A stretch of 64,000 nt of DNA, taken from assembly GCA_905479495.1 (NCBI GenBank), contig CAJQMR010000024.1:1-64000 (forward strand), in the 5' to 3' direction. The stretch comes from an uncultured Anaerolineae bacterium (GTDB taxonomy: Bacteria > Chloroflexota > Anaerolineae > Promineifilales > Promineifilaceae). The notes beneath the pieces were generated by a model. The model had not been told where the DNA came from and ran no database searches. It saw only the letters and a program-made list of their open reading frames with translations. Below are positions 52,819 through 61,545 of this stretch, piece by piece (the first letter of the stretch is position 1; each line of letters begins with the position of its first letter). Position numbers and translations under genes: made by a program.

Positions 52819-53958
52819 ATGACAACTAGACCTGTAAAAACGGCCGTTATCGGTTGTGGCAACATCAGCGACATTTATCTGGAAAACGCGGCAAAGTGGG
52901 ACATTTTGGATTTGGTGGCTTGCGCAAACCGTACCTTGCCTCGCGCCCAAGAAAAGGCTGAAAAATACAACGTGCCCCAGGCCAAACCCATCAACGCGGT
53001 GCTGGCCGATCCGGAAATCGAGCTGATCATCAACCTGACCACGCCAGACGTGCATGCCGAAATTGGACTGGCGGCGCTGCAAGCGGGCAAATCAGTCTAC
53101 AATGAAAAACCGTTAGCTATTAGTCGGGAAGACGGCCGTCTCCTGCTGCAAGAAGCCGAAATGCGGGGGCTCCTTGTCGGCTGTGCACCAGACACGTTTT
53201 TGGGCGGCGGGCTGCAAACCTGCCGCCAAATTCTGGATTCCGGCGAAATTGGCACGCCCGTGGCGGCGCAGGCATTCATGCTCATTCAAGGCCCTGAAAG
53301 GTGGCATCCCAGCCCTGAGTTCCTCTTTCAGGTCGGGGCTGGGCCGCTGTTTGACATCGGCCCGTACTACCTCACCGCCCTCATTTCGCTGCTTGGCCCG
53401 ATTCGCCGTGTGACCGGTTCGGCGCGCAAAACCTACGCAGAACGCACCATCGGCAGCGGCCCCAAGCAAGGCAATAAGTTCCCCGTGGAAACACCCACGC
53501 ACATCGCCAGCATTCTTGATTTTGCCAGCGGGCCAGTAGCTACGCTGACCACTAGCTTCGACGTGGCCGTTTCGGCTGGCGCAGCGATCAATTTGTACGA
53601 TGCGGGCGGAGCGCTACTGGAGATTCAGGGCACCAAGGGCACGCTGTGCCTGCCAGACCCCAACATGTTTGACGGCCCGGTGCGCGTGCGCAGCCTAGGC
53701 GAAAAGGCGTGGCGCGAAGTGCCTTTAACCCACGGCCACACCAGCAACAGCCGGGGCATTGGCGTGGCGGATATGGCCTATGCTTTACGCAACGGCCGTT
53801 CCCACCGCGCCAACGGCGAGATGGCATATCACGTACTTGATGTGATGCATGGGGTGCTAGAAGCATCCAGCAGCGGGCGGCATGTTGAATTGAGCAGTCA
53901 GTGTGAACGGCCGTCCCCCCTGCCAGCTGGTCTATCGGAATACCAACTGGCGGAATAG
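52819..53958 (+). CDS. Gfo/Idh/MocA family oxidoreductase
   Basis: This 379-residue dehydrogenase starts with the Rossmann strand KTAVIGCGNISDIYLENA. It carries the EKP motif (VYNEKPLAISREDGRLLL) with the catalytic Lys near residue 97 and a C-terminal alpha/beta domain with GPYYLTALISLLGPIRRVTG. Family members oxidise or reduce sugars and cyclitols with NAD(P). GAGGATAATTC precedes the ATG. It probably works on a sugar brought in by the 47-50 kb importer, with the LLM and propeller proteins as partners. Confidence 0.92.
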   Translation: MTTRPVKTAVIGCGNISDIYLENAAKWDILDLVACANRTLPRAQEKAEKYNVPQAKPINAVLADPEIELIINLTTPDVHAEIGLAALQAGKSVYNEKPLAISREDGRLLLQEAEMRGLLVGCAPDTFLGGGLQTCRQILDSGEIGTPVAAQAFMLIQGPERWHPSPEFLFQVGAGPLFDIGPYYLTALISLLGPIRRVTGSARKTYAERTIGSGPKQGNKFPVETPTHIASILDFASGPVATLTTSFDVAVSAGAAINLYDAGGALLEIQGTKGTLCLPDPNMFDGPVRVRSLGEKAWREVPLTHGHTSNSRGIGVADMAYALRNGRSHRANGEMAYHVLDVMHGVLEASSSGRHVELSSQCERPSPLPAGLSEYQLAE

Positions 53959-54000
53959 TGACGCCCAAACAAATAGCGCACCTTACTCGTCGAACGTAAT

Positions 54001-55212
54001 TTATACGACCTTTAACTGGCGCAGGGCAGTCAAAATCTGGTCACGGCTGACGGGCTTGGAGATGAAGTGAGAAGCGCCCAGGGCGTAGGCCAGCTCAGGG
54101 TCGTTGAAGACAGAGCAGATGATAACCGGCGTACCGGCCGTTTCCGGCCTTGTCCGTATCGTTTGCAGCACATCCCAACCGCTCACATCGGGCATCATCG
54201 CATCCAGAATGATAGCGTCGGGTGTGGTGCGGCTCAGCACCGCCAGCCCTTCTTCACCACTGTTGGCCGCAATGACCCGGCAGTTGTGTCCCGTCAGATA
54301 GCGCTCTAGCAGCTCCACCAGCCCCTGATTGTCATCTACCACCAACACAACCGGACCATACAGCGGAATTTTAACCTGGAGTTGGTAACGGCCGTTTCCC
54401 TCATCATTTGCCACCATTTGCCAGCCCAACCGCTCCGCCAACGGCGCGATGACCTCATCGCTGGCAAAGTCATGAGCCAGCGGTTCGGCCGTGGGGAAAG
54501 CAAGGGAGAGCAAAGCCATCTCATCCCCCAATAAACCACGAATGGTAATCGTTTGCTGCTGTGTCGCCTGGATGAAGCGGCTGAGAATGCTGACGAGAAG
54601 TTGGCGAGAAACGGCCGTATCCACCGAAACCACCATGCGCGGCAAAGGCTCGTCCAGAGCAAACGTGACTTCGCGCGACTGCGCCAGCGGGGCCACCGCC
54701 TTTTGCGCCTCCTGCAGTAGCTGCACCAGGTCTGTTGGCTGGAGCGTCGTTTCCAGTTGGGCAAACTCCGCCTGCACAGACGAGAGTTGAGCGGCTGATA
54801 AATCATCTTCCGCTGTGGCTGCTGCCGTCTGCACCCGCGCCCATAAAATCGTGGCCACGCTCTCCTCCGCCTTGCGCAGCGAGCGATGCGCCTGGCGCGT
54901 AGACAGGCCCAGGCGCTGCCCTACCTCTTGCACCGTTAAGCCCTCTACATAGTGAAGCTGAAGCAAATTGTATTGGCGCATGTCTGGCGTGTGCGCTGCC
55001 GCGCCTGGCTCTGGGCTAAGCGCCTCAATCGCCTCAATCAGCTCCCGCCGCAGGTGATGGCCCAACGTTTGGCTGGGTCTCTTGTTATTATCAGCAAGCT
55101 GTTGGGCAAGCGGCAATTTCTGTAAATAAGCAAAATCATACAGATGCTCCAGCGCCAGCTTAACATTGTCCACAAATTCGGAGGCAGGTTCAGGAATGAC
55201 CGTATCGCTCAT
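54001..55212 (-). CDS. sigma4-like HTH protein with C-terminal receiver domain
   Basis: This 403-residue protein has an unusual order. The N-terminal sigma-70 region 4-like HTH is at about 80-130 (LLQLHYVEGLTVQEVGQRLGLSTRQAHRSLRKAEE). A middle region (about 175-285) is shaped like a degenerate HATPase domain (VTFALDEPLPRMVVSVDTAVSRQLL...) without visible ATP motifs. A C-terminal receiver (about 288-403) has VLVVDDNQG and the phospho-acceptor in IILDAMMPDVSG. It overlaps the hybrid kinase by four bases (ATGA), so they are co-translated. It is probably the kinase's output regulator. Confidence 0.85.
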   Translation of the reverse strand: MSDTVIPEPASEFVDNVKLALEHLYDFAYLQKLPLAQQLADNNKRPSQTLGHHLRRELIEAIEALSPEPGAAAHTPDMRQYNLLQLHYVEGLTVQEVGQRLGLSTRQAHRSLRKAEESVATILWARVQTAAATAEDDLSAAQLSSVQAEFAQLETTLQPTDLVQLLQEAQKAVAPLAQSREVTFALDEPLPRMVVSVDTAVSRQLLVSILSRFIQATQQQTITIRGLLGDEMALLSLAFPTAEPLAHDFASDEVIAPLAERLGWQMVANDEGNGRYQLQVKIPLYGPVVLVVDDNQGLVELLERYLTGHNCRVIAANSGEEGLAVLSRTTPDAIILDAMMPDVSGWDVLQTIRTRPETAGTPVIICSVFNDPELAYALGASHFISKPVSRDQILTALRQLKVV

Positions 55213-57422
55213 GCAACTTCCTCGATCGTTGGCTGCGGTTCACCCAAAGCTGCGTCAGCCATAAGATTGCCGTACGGTGGTTGCAGCACCTTCAAAATGG
55301 GCTGAATGCAGTGCAGCAGCTCTAACGGCTGCAACATCTGCGAGCGATGAACGGTGAGCTGGCTGTTTTGGCCCATAAACTGCTCGCTGATGAAATCTGT
55401 AGCGGTGAGCAAAATGACAGGGATCTCGGCCAGTGCCTCGTCTTGCTGCATGATGTCAAAGACCTGACGGCCGTTCAATCCCGGCATAATTAAATCCAGC
55501 AGCAGCAAATCGGGCGGCTGCTGGCGCATGGCGCTCAGGCCACTTTCGCCGTCGTACGCCACCCGCACCATCAGCTCATCAGACCGGGCCGACAAACCGC
55601 GCTCCACCAACTGGCAAATGCCACTGTTGTCATCCACCACCAGTAGATTTTTCACCCCGCCAATACTGTCGATGGTTTGGTTAAGCTGCTCAAAATTAAT
55701 CGGTTTGTTCAGGCAGGCCAGCGCGCCAAAAGCATCAGCCATCCAGGTGCGGCTGGGCAAGGAACAGGTGATGATCGGCACGGGCAGCGACAAAGCAGGC
55801 GCAGGTGGCGTTTCGCCCGGCGTCACGTTCCACACCACGGCGACAGGATGATGCGCCGTCACCTGGGCGTCTAAATTTGTACTATCTGCCAGGGGGATGA
55901 CTTCATAGTCGGTAAGGTGGCGCTGCACCAGGCTGGTGACGGACGGATCAGGATCCACAACTAGAACCGGGGCCAATTTACTCGACGGCCGGGCATTCAA
56001 ATCGCGGGTGCGATACAGGTGACCACCAGGTACGGGCGCTTCCACAGCCAGGGCAATGGTAAATGTCGAGCCTTCGCCTAAAACGCTGTCTACCCAAATA
56101 CGACCGTCATGCGCCTGCACAAAACGATGGCAAATGGCCAGGCCCAGCCCAGCCCCGCCATGTTTACGGCTGAGTGAATAATCTACCTGGTAAAACTCAG
56201 TAAAAATGCGAGCCAGCTGCTCTTGGGGAATGCCCGGCCCTGTGTCCACTACCTGAATCCGTACCTCACCATCTTGCCGGAAGGCGCGCAGGCAAACGGT
56301 GCCTTCTTCCGTGAAGCGGCATGCATTATTGAGCAGATTCAGAAAAACCTGCCGCATCCGTGTACGGTCCACTTCCAGCAGCGGCAATTCTGGCTCTATT
56401 TCGGCTTTTAGCGTCACGGCATCGTTGCGGAACAGATCAGCCACCATGCCCAGTGACTCTTGCAGCAGCGGTTCCAATTCCGTGGGCTGTTTGTTCAGCG
56501 TAAAGCCCGTCATCTCAAAATGGGACAAATCCAAAATGTCGTCGATCATGCTCATGAGGTGGCGGCTGTTGCGGTAAATCTGGCTGACATCCCGGTACAG
56601 CTTGGGCGGCCAGGCCATGCCGCCGTACACCTCTGGCGAGAGATACATCACCTCGCTAAAGCCAGAAATAATGCTGAGCGGGGTGCGAAATTCATGGCTA
56701 ATGTTGGCAGCAAACTGCTCTTTCATACGCTGCGACTCCCGCGCCTGCTTGTTGGCAATCAGCAGTTCCCGCTCCGCCTGGAGGCGCAATTCGTTGGTGA
56801 TTTGCAGTGACTTAACGGTGCTGCGCAGCTCGGCCTGCTGGCTGCGGGTGACATCCAGCAGTTGCTCGGCCCGGCGCTGCGTTTTGCTCAACCAATCCAA
56901 CGCGGTGTACAGGGCTCGGATGGTCAGCCAGGCAATAATCACAGCCAGGAACAAATTGGTGAGGATGCCTGCCAACGGATACGGATAATTGCGCACGGTG
57001 GCCAGGTAAACGGCCGTTCCCGCCAGCACCGCCCCCGTTATAAATTCACTCCCCTGCACCAAAATCGCCTGGCAAAAGATGAGCAGCACGCCGACAAAGG
57101 GCAGCCAGGGCGCAGGTAAATAGAACATGGCGTAGAGCAGAACGGCCGTTAGTCCCCACACCAACAAATGCCGTGACAATCCCGGCGCACGGTCCGACAA
57201 CCACAAGGAGCCCAGCCCCAAACCGGTCAACAGCAGCCAAAAGCCAATGGCAGACGTCGGAAACAAGGTGGATGCTTCATAGAAGAGAATGAACATCTGC
57301 GCCACGCCAATCGCCAGCAGCGCCAAACGCCGCACCAGACGCCCGCGCAAATCGTCCATATTCAGCCGGACCGTTTCATCTTGGGCCAGGGAAAATCGGT
57401 GAAGGAGGCTTGTTTTTACCAT
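55209..57422 (-). CDS. hybrid sensor histidine kinase with two receiver-like domains
   Basis: This 737-residue protein has about six N-terminal membrane helices (30-180), a coiled linker and HisKA box QFAANISHEFRTPLSIISG (His near 240). The HATPase domain follows with N box NLLNNACRFTEEG, DTGPGIP and GGAGLGLAICH. It then carries a degenerate receiver (about 485-580; VVWNVTPGE in place of the acidic strand end) and a full C-terminal receiver (LLVVDDNSG, DLLLLDLIMPGLNG, LLTATD). It is the partner of the downstream sigma4/receiver protein. The signal sensed is unknown. Confidence 0.9.
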   Translation of the reverse strand: MVKTSLLHRFSLAQDETVRLNMDDLRGRLVRRLALLAIGVAQMFILFYEASTLFPTSAIGFWLLLTGLGLGSLWLSDRAPGLSRHLLVWGLTAVLLYAMFYLPAPWLPFVGVLLIFCQAILVQGSEFITGAVLAGTAVYLATVRNYPYPLAGILTNLFLAVIIAWLTIRALYTALDWLSKTQRRAEQLLDVTRSQQAELRSTVKSLQITNELRLQAERELLIANKQARESQRMKEQFAANISHEFRTPLSIISGFSEVMYLSPEVYGGMAWPPKLYRDVSQIYRNSRHLMSMIDDILDLSHFEMTGFTLNKQPTELEPLLQESLGMVADLFRNDAVTLKAEIEPELPLLEVDRTRMRQVFLNLLNNACRFTEEGTVCLRAFRQDGEVRIQVVDTGPGIPQEQLARIFTEFYQVDYSLSRKHGGAGLGLAICHRFVQAHDGRIWVDSVLGEGSTFTIALAVEAPVPGGHLYRTRDLNARPSSKLAPVLVVDPDPSVTSLVQRHLTDYEVIPLADSTNLDAQVTAHHPVAVVWNVTPGETPPAPALSLPVPIITCSLPSRTWMADAFGALACLNKPINFEQLNQTIDSIGGVKNLLVVDDNSGICQLVERGLSARSDELMVRVAYDGESGLSAMRQQPPDLLLLDLIMPGLNGRQVFDIMQQDEALAEIPVILLTATDFISEQFMGQNSQLTVHRSQMLQPLELLHCIQPILKVLQPPYGNLMADAALGEPQPTIEEVA

Positions 57423-57608
57423 CGCTACATCTCAGGAGATAAGAGACCAGTCTCTAAATCTTGAATTTACTTTTGGATTTATATCGGGGTATTGTAATGC
57501 GGATTGACGTGTGGGTAAAAAACGGCCGTCTTAAAAAGTAATATTTCCTCCAAAACGCCATGCGACAGACAGTACGCTAATGGCAGTTTCTGGGAAAATC
57601 AAAATGAA

Positions 57609-57866
57609 TCAGCGTTGCCAGCGGCGATGCAATCCATACAAAATCAGCGCCAGCAGCAGCCAGCCAAAGGCCAGAAAGCCTAACTCGGCCACACCACTGC
57701 CATAAAAAACCACGGCCGAATCGCCCGGTCCAGGCAATGTGTCTGACAAAGCCCATTTCAAGCTGAATTCATACCAGAACCAGAGCCAAAACAGGCCAAT
57801 GATCAGACAAAGAACGGCCGTTACCGGCAAAATGACGCGTCGCAAAGATTGAAACATGGGCGTCAT
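57609..57866 (-). CDS. small membrane protein, unknown function
   Basis: This 85-residue ORF has two hydrophobic helices (about 10-32 and 55-78) joined by a polar loop and ends in basic residues. No clear ribosome site precedes the ATG, and no family is recognised. It lies between the citrate synthase-like gene and the kinase. The 186-base gap to the kinase start holds one ACGGCCGT copy and no gene. Confidence 0.5.
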   Translation of the reverse strand: MTPMFQSLRRVILPVTAVLCLIIGLFWLWFWYEFSLKWALSDTLPGPGDSAVVFYGSGVAELGFLAFGWLLLALILYGLHRRWQR

Positions 57867-57925
57867 TATGAGCAGACTTTGGCTTTTTCGTCAATGGCCC
57901 ATCTGTCACCACGCAGCGTAACAAC

Positions 57926-59143
57926 TTACGCTGGCCGCACTCCGACGTAGCGCGCGCGCGGGCGAATAAGCTGGGCTTCCTCATACTGCTCGATGGCCTG
58001 TCCCAGCCAACCTGCCGTCCGGCCCAAGGCAAACAAAATGAGTGGTGCCCCCGTGGGCAAGTTGGCGGCGTGGGCCAGGGCGACCAATCCCAAATCAATT
58101 GTCGGCAACTGGCCAGTGGCTTCGGCCATCACCTCTATTAATTCGTGAATCATGGCAACGGCCGTTTCCCCAGCAAACACCGCTTCAACCAGAGCCAACA
58201 ACAGCTGCGCACGCGGGTCGCCAGCCGGATACAAAGGATGACCAAAGCCAGGAATGTTCTCCCCGCGCCGCAGCCGGGCCGCCACGGCCGGCCGCACCCC
58301 CGCTACCGAACCAGCCTCGCGCACCAGTGCCGCGACGCGCTCCGTGTGGCCACCATGCAGCGGCCCCTGCAAGGCTGCCAATCCCGCCTGCACCACGGCA
58401 TACGGATTCGCCTGGGCAGAAGCCACCACCCGTGCCGTAAAAGCTGATACATTTAGCTCATGATCGGCACAAAGGATGAGGGCGCTATTGAGCAGCGCAG
58501 CCACCTTGGACTGGTCTGGGGCCCAGACTTGCTGCAAAGCGGCGGCGACATTGGTTTGCGGCTGCTTGCCGGTCACAGCCCAGGTAAGCAGATGAAGCAA
58601 ACGAGACCCGGTCTGGCAAACGGCCGTTTCCGCCAAATCATACGCCGCTAAATCGTGGTCAGCCAGCAAAGGGAGCAGCACCTGAAAGCGCGTAAATAAA
58701 GGCAGTGGCGACAAAGTGGCCTGCACGTCAGCCATGTGCAGCCGCAAGCCCGACGGCAATTCAGGGAGAAACAGGTCAGCCGCATCCAGCGAATCACGCC
58801 ACAGCAGCGAAGCGACGGCTTCAAACGAGGCAGTTTGCGCCAGCTGCGTTGCCTCCTGACCCCGGTAATAGAAACGGCCGTCTTCAATCAAAGTCACTGC
58901 CGAGGCCAAGACTGGCGTGCCCCAATGCAGTGCAGACTCAGTTGCCTGGGCCGGGTTTTGCCGCAGCGCTTTGCGCGCTTGCAACGCCGCCACATCCGCT
59001 CGTGAATATCGCTTGGCCCGGCTCTTGCCTTTCCCCGGCTCTGAACGAATCAATCCCCGGCTAACGTACGCGTACAGCGTCGGCAGCGTAATTTCCAGGG
59101 CAGCAGCGGCTTCTTTGGCGGTCAAAAAGTTACCTTCTGCCAT
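57926..59143 (-). CDS. citrate synthase family protein with N-terminal HTH domain
   Basis: This 405-residue protein begins with a MerR/excisionase-like helix-turn-helix (FLTAKEAAAALEITLPTLYAYVSRGLI, residues 5-31) followed by a basic linker and a citrate synthase domain. The catalytic set is present: ADHELNVSAFTARV (His near 228), GPLHGG, GFGHPLYPAGDPRAQ (second His) and Asp in TIDLGLVAL. HTH-fused citrate synthases are a known family. It could be a citrate or 2-methylcitrate synthase with a DNA-binding or oligomerisation arm. AAGGA lies 7 bases before the ATG. Confidence 0.88.
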   Translation of the reverse strand: MAEGNFLTAKEAAAALEITLPTLYAYVSRGLIRSEPGKGKSRAKRYSRADVAALQARKALRQNPAQATESALHWGTPVLASAVTLIEDGRFYYRGQEATQLAQTASFEAVASLLWRDSLDAADLFLPELPSGLRLHMADVQATLSPLPLFTRFQVLLPLLADHDLAAYDLAETAVCQTGSRLLHLLTWAVTGKQPQTNVAAALQQVWAPDQSKVAALLNSALILCADHELNVSAFTARVVASAQANPYAVVQAGLAALQGPLHGGHTERVAALVREAGSVAGVRPAVAARLRRGENIPGFGHPLYPAGDPRAQLLLALVEAVFAGETAVAMIHELIEVMAEATGQLPTIDLGLVALAHAANLPTGAPLILFALGRTAGWLGQAIEQYEEAQLIRPRARYVGVRPA

Positions 59144-59156
59144 AAAATATCCTTTG

Positions 59157-59220
59157 GAGATCAGAGATTAGAGATTGGAGATTTTGCTTTCAATCTCTAA
59201 TCTCCAGTCTCCAATCTCTC
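59157..59220. repeat. intergenic dyad of GAGATTR heptads (STRR-like)
   Basis: The left arm (59157-59183) is four tandem heptads of consensus GAGATTR. The right arm (59192-59220) is the same words inverted (consensus of its complement is GAGATTG). A poly-T loop joins them. It sits between the threonine dehydratase stop and the HTH-citrate synthase start and can work as a terminator or RNA hairpin. Confidence 0.75.
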
Positions 59221-59223
59221 GCT

Positions 59224-60180
59224 TTACTGATTCACAATCTCGCGCAACAAATTCATGGCCAAATTCCCACCGGTGAGCAGGCAGACGGCCGTTTTCCCCG
59301 CCACGTCCAGTTTACCACTCAGCAGCGGCGCAATCGCCGTTGCCCCAGACGGTTCAATCACCAGCTGGTGCTCAGCCAGCAGCGCCAGAATCGCCTGGCG
59401 AATCTGAGCCTCGCTGACCAGCACAATTTCCGGTGGATTGGCTCGCAATACCTGAAACGGCGTCACACCAAAGCCACCAGCCAGGCCGTCGGCAATGGTA
59501 GGGGCATGGTCGTAGGGGTCGATGGCCTGGTTTTGGGCAAAGCTCAGTTGGGCCGCTGGACTGGCCTCCGGCTGCACTCCGACGAAGTGAAAAGACGATT
59601 TGATATGGCGAACGGCCGTTGCCACGCCACTGATCAATCCCCCGCCGCCCACCGGCACCAAAACCAACTCGGACTCAGGCAAATCGGTCATGATTTCTAC
59701 GCCAATCGTGCCTTGCCCGGTAATCACAGCTAGATCATCGTACGCAGAAATTTCCACCGCTCCCGTCTGCACGGAGAATTCAGCAGCTGCCTGATGGGCG
59801 TCTTCGTAGGTTTGCCCGGCCAGATGCAAGGCAACAGGAAAGCGACGCAGCTTTTTTAGCTTGGCTTCGGGCGCGGTTTCCGGCACAAAAATATCCGCCT
59901 TGCCCAACCCCAACGAGGTCACCGCATGGGCCACGCCCAGGGCGTGGTTTCCAGCTGAAGCCGTCACAATCCCCCGCGCCTTTTCTGTCTCACTGAGCTG
60001 GCTCAGTTTATTCAACGCGCCGCGCACTTTAAAAGAGCCGGTCGGCTGCTGGTTCTCCAGCTTGAGCCAGATGTCGCCGCCCGTCAGCTCGCTCAAGAAA
60101 TCGCTGCGGATGAGCGGCGTGGTGTAGATAAACGGCCGTATCCGCCGCCGCGCCTGTAAAAATTCCGACAATTCTATCAT
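59224..60180 (-). CDS. threonine dehydratase-like PLP enzyme
   Basis: The ATG at 60180 follows AAGGTGG by a few bases and gives 318 residues. Lys in TGSFKVRGA (near residue 46) binds PLP and the glycine loop VPVGGGGLISG is at about 175-185. The short length without a C-terminal ACT domain matches catabolic or biosynthetic threonine/serine dehydratases that are not feedback-inhibited. It makes 2-oxobutyrate from threonine, which can feed propionyl-CoA and the adjacent citrate synthase-like enzymes. Confidence 0.88.
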   Translation of the reverse strand: MIELSEFLQARRRIRPFIYTTPLIRSDFLSELTGGDIWLKLENQQPTGSFKVRGALNKLSQLSETEKARGIVTASAGNHALGVAHAVTSLGLGKADIFVPETAPEAKLKKLRRFPVALHLAGQTYEDAHQAAAEFSVQTGAVEISAYDDLAVITGQGTIGVEIMTDLPESELVLVPVGGGGLISGVATAVRHIKSSFHFVGVQPEASPAAQLSFAQNQAIDPYDHAPTIADGLAGGFGVTPFQVLRANPPEIVLVSEAQIRQAILALLAEHQLVIEPSGATAIAPLLSGKLDVAGKTAVCLLTGGNLAMNLLREIVNQ

Positions 60181-60192
60181 CAACACCACCTT

Positions 60193-60214
60193 ATATTGAT
60201 TAATTAATCAATAT
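60193..60214. promoter_or_regulatory. perfect 22-base palindrome between dehydratase and citrate synthase
   Basis: The core TTGATTAATTAATCAA, extended to 22 bases with perfect symmetry, lies 13 bases before the dehydratase ATG and 141 bases before the citrate synthase ATG. The strong symmetry in a divergent promoter region suggests an operator for a dimeric repressor or activator. The spacing of TTGAT and ATCAA is 6, not the 4 of an FNR box. Confidence 0.55.
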
Positions 60215-60279
60215 TGACACAATTAAATCAACTATTAAAATGAAGCATACTGAATTTACTGGATGGAGTCAATAAGCGC

Positions 60280-60337
60280 GTGCGTAGTGAAAAGTAAAAA
60301 GTGAAACGCTTCCTTGCACACTCGCCCACTCGCATAC
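60280..60337. repeat. short tandem word tract upstream of citrate synthase
   Basis: The tract repeats GTGAAAA-like words at a 7-base period (60284-60306) and CACTCGCC-like words at an 8-base period (60318-60334). It ends 18 bases before the citrate synthase ATG and ribosome site (AAGGAG). It belongs to the same broad class as the other heptad elements, though the two halves are less clearly complementary. Confidence 0.5.
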
Positions 60338-60354
60338 TTTTTTAAGGAGTCAAA

Positions 60355-61491
60355 ATGTCATCAAACAATGGATATGATCCCGGATTGGCCGGGGTTTTGG
60401 CCGCAGAAACATATTTAAGTCATGTGGATGGCCAAAAAGGGGAATTGGTCATTGCTGGCTTTCCGCTGGCCAAGCTGGCGGCCAACGCTACTTTTGAAGA
60501 GACCGTCTTTTTGTTGTGGAACGGCCATTTACCCAACCAAACCGAACTCACAGACCTAAAAAATGAATTGGCGGCATTACGGCCGTTGCCTGCTGCGACA
60601 ACAGACTTGCTACACGAAGCAGCCAACGCCAACACCACCTCCATGGACGCCCTGCGTATGGCGGCAGCCACGCTCGATTTAGGCAGCAGCCAGGCGGATC
60701 ATCGCAGCACGGCAAAAGCAATCGTGGCCCGTATTGCCACAATCGTAGCCAGTTATCATCGGCTGCGGCAGGGCGCAGAACCCATTGACCCTGATCCAGC
60801 ATTAAGCCATGCGGCCAACTTTCTTTACATGCTTACCGGCACGCCGCCTAGCGACGCCCGCGTGCGTGGCCTGGAAACGTACCTCAACACCGTGGTGGAT
60901 CACGGACTGAACGCTTCCACGTTTGCCGCGCGGGTCATCGTGGCCACGCAATCTGATTTGGTCTCGGCCATTACCGGGGCGATTGGCGCGCTAAAGGGGC
61001 CGCTGCACGGCGGTGCGCCCGGCCCGGCGTTAGACACCGTGTTTGAAATCGGCACCGCCGACCGGGCTGAAGCCGTGCTGCAAGCCAAGTTAGATGCCGG
61101 TGAGCGGTTGATGGGCTTTGGTCATCGCGTCTACAAGGTGCGCGATCCCCGCGCCGAGGTCTTGTCTACCGCTGCGGAAAAAATGTTTAAAGCAGATGGG
61201 GATATGGCGCTGTATGAATTGGCTAAAACGGTGGAGGAAACGGCCGTTCGACTTTTAGCTGTTCACAAGCCAGGGCGCAATTTGCAAACCAACGTGGAGT
61301 TTTACACCGCGCTGCTGCTGCACGGCCTGGGGTTGGAAACCAACATTTTTACCCCAACCTTCGCCATTGGGCGCACGGCTGGCTGGCTGGCCCACTGTTT
61401 TGAGCAAATCAAATACGGCCGTCTCATCCGCCCCCAATCCCGCTACATTGGCGCGATGGACAGCGAATGGGTTCCAGTGGCAGAAAGGTAA
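60355..61491 (+). CDS. citrate synthase / 2-methylcitrate synthase
   Basis: This 378-residue enzyme has a classical citrate synthase fold without an HTH. DHGLNASTFAARV (first catalytic His), GPLHGGAPG and GFGHRVYKVRDPRAE (second His) are in place. The third catalytic residue region is TNVEFYTALLLHGLG, with Glu where the common family form has Asp (NVDFY). AAGGAG lies 5 bases before the ATG. The neighbouring threonine dehydratase suggests propionyl-CoA or acetyl-CoA as donor, so 2-methylcitrate synthesis is possible. Confidence 0.92.
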   Translation: MSSNNGYDPGLAGVLAAETYLSHVDGQKGELVIAGFPLAKLAANATFEETVFLLWNGHLPNQTELTDLKNELAALRPLPAATTDLLHEAANANTTSMDALRMAAATLDLGSSQADHRSTAKAIVARIATIVASYHRLRQGAEPIDPDPALSHAANFLYMLTGTPPSDARVRGLETYLNTVVDHGLNASTFAARVIVATQSDLVSAITGAIGALKGPLHGGAPGPALDTVFEIGTADRAEAVLQAKLDAGERLMGFGHRVYKVRDPRAEVLSTAAEKMFKADGDMALYELAKTVEETAVRLLAVHKPGRNLQTNVEFYTALLLHGLGLETNIFTPTFAIGRTAGWLAHCFEQIKYGRLIRPQSRYIGAMDSEWVPVAER

Positions 61492-61496
61492 TCATG

Positions 61497-61545
61497 TAAT
61501 TGAGTAATTCAGTAATTTTTAGCCAATTACCCAATTACTCAATTA
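61497..61545. repeat. dyad between convergent genes, period-7 words
   Basis: TAATTGAGTAATT (61497-61509) and AATTACTCAATTA (61533-61545) are perfect inverted copies. The intervening sequence continues the heptad-like pattern of the word GTAATTC. It begins five bases past the citrate synthase stop and contains the stop of the glycosyltransferase, so it may be a two-way terminator. Confidence 0.7.

Noticed and set aside
59157..59220. Tandem repeats as a possible CRISPR array
   Set aside because: The units are 7 bases, directly adjacent and inverted between arms; there are no 25-40 base repeats with unique spacers and no cas genes in the window.
60193..60214. FNR box (TTGAT-N4-ATCAA)
   Set aside because: The half-sites are present but separated by six bases instead of four, so a standard FNR site is not supported; it is kept only as a generic operator candidate.
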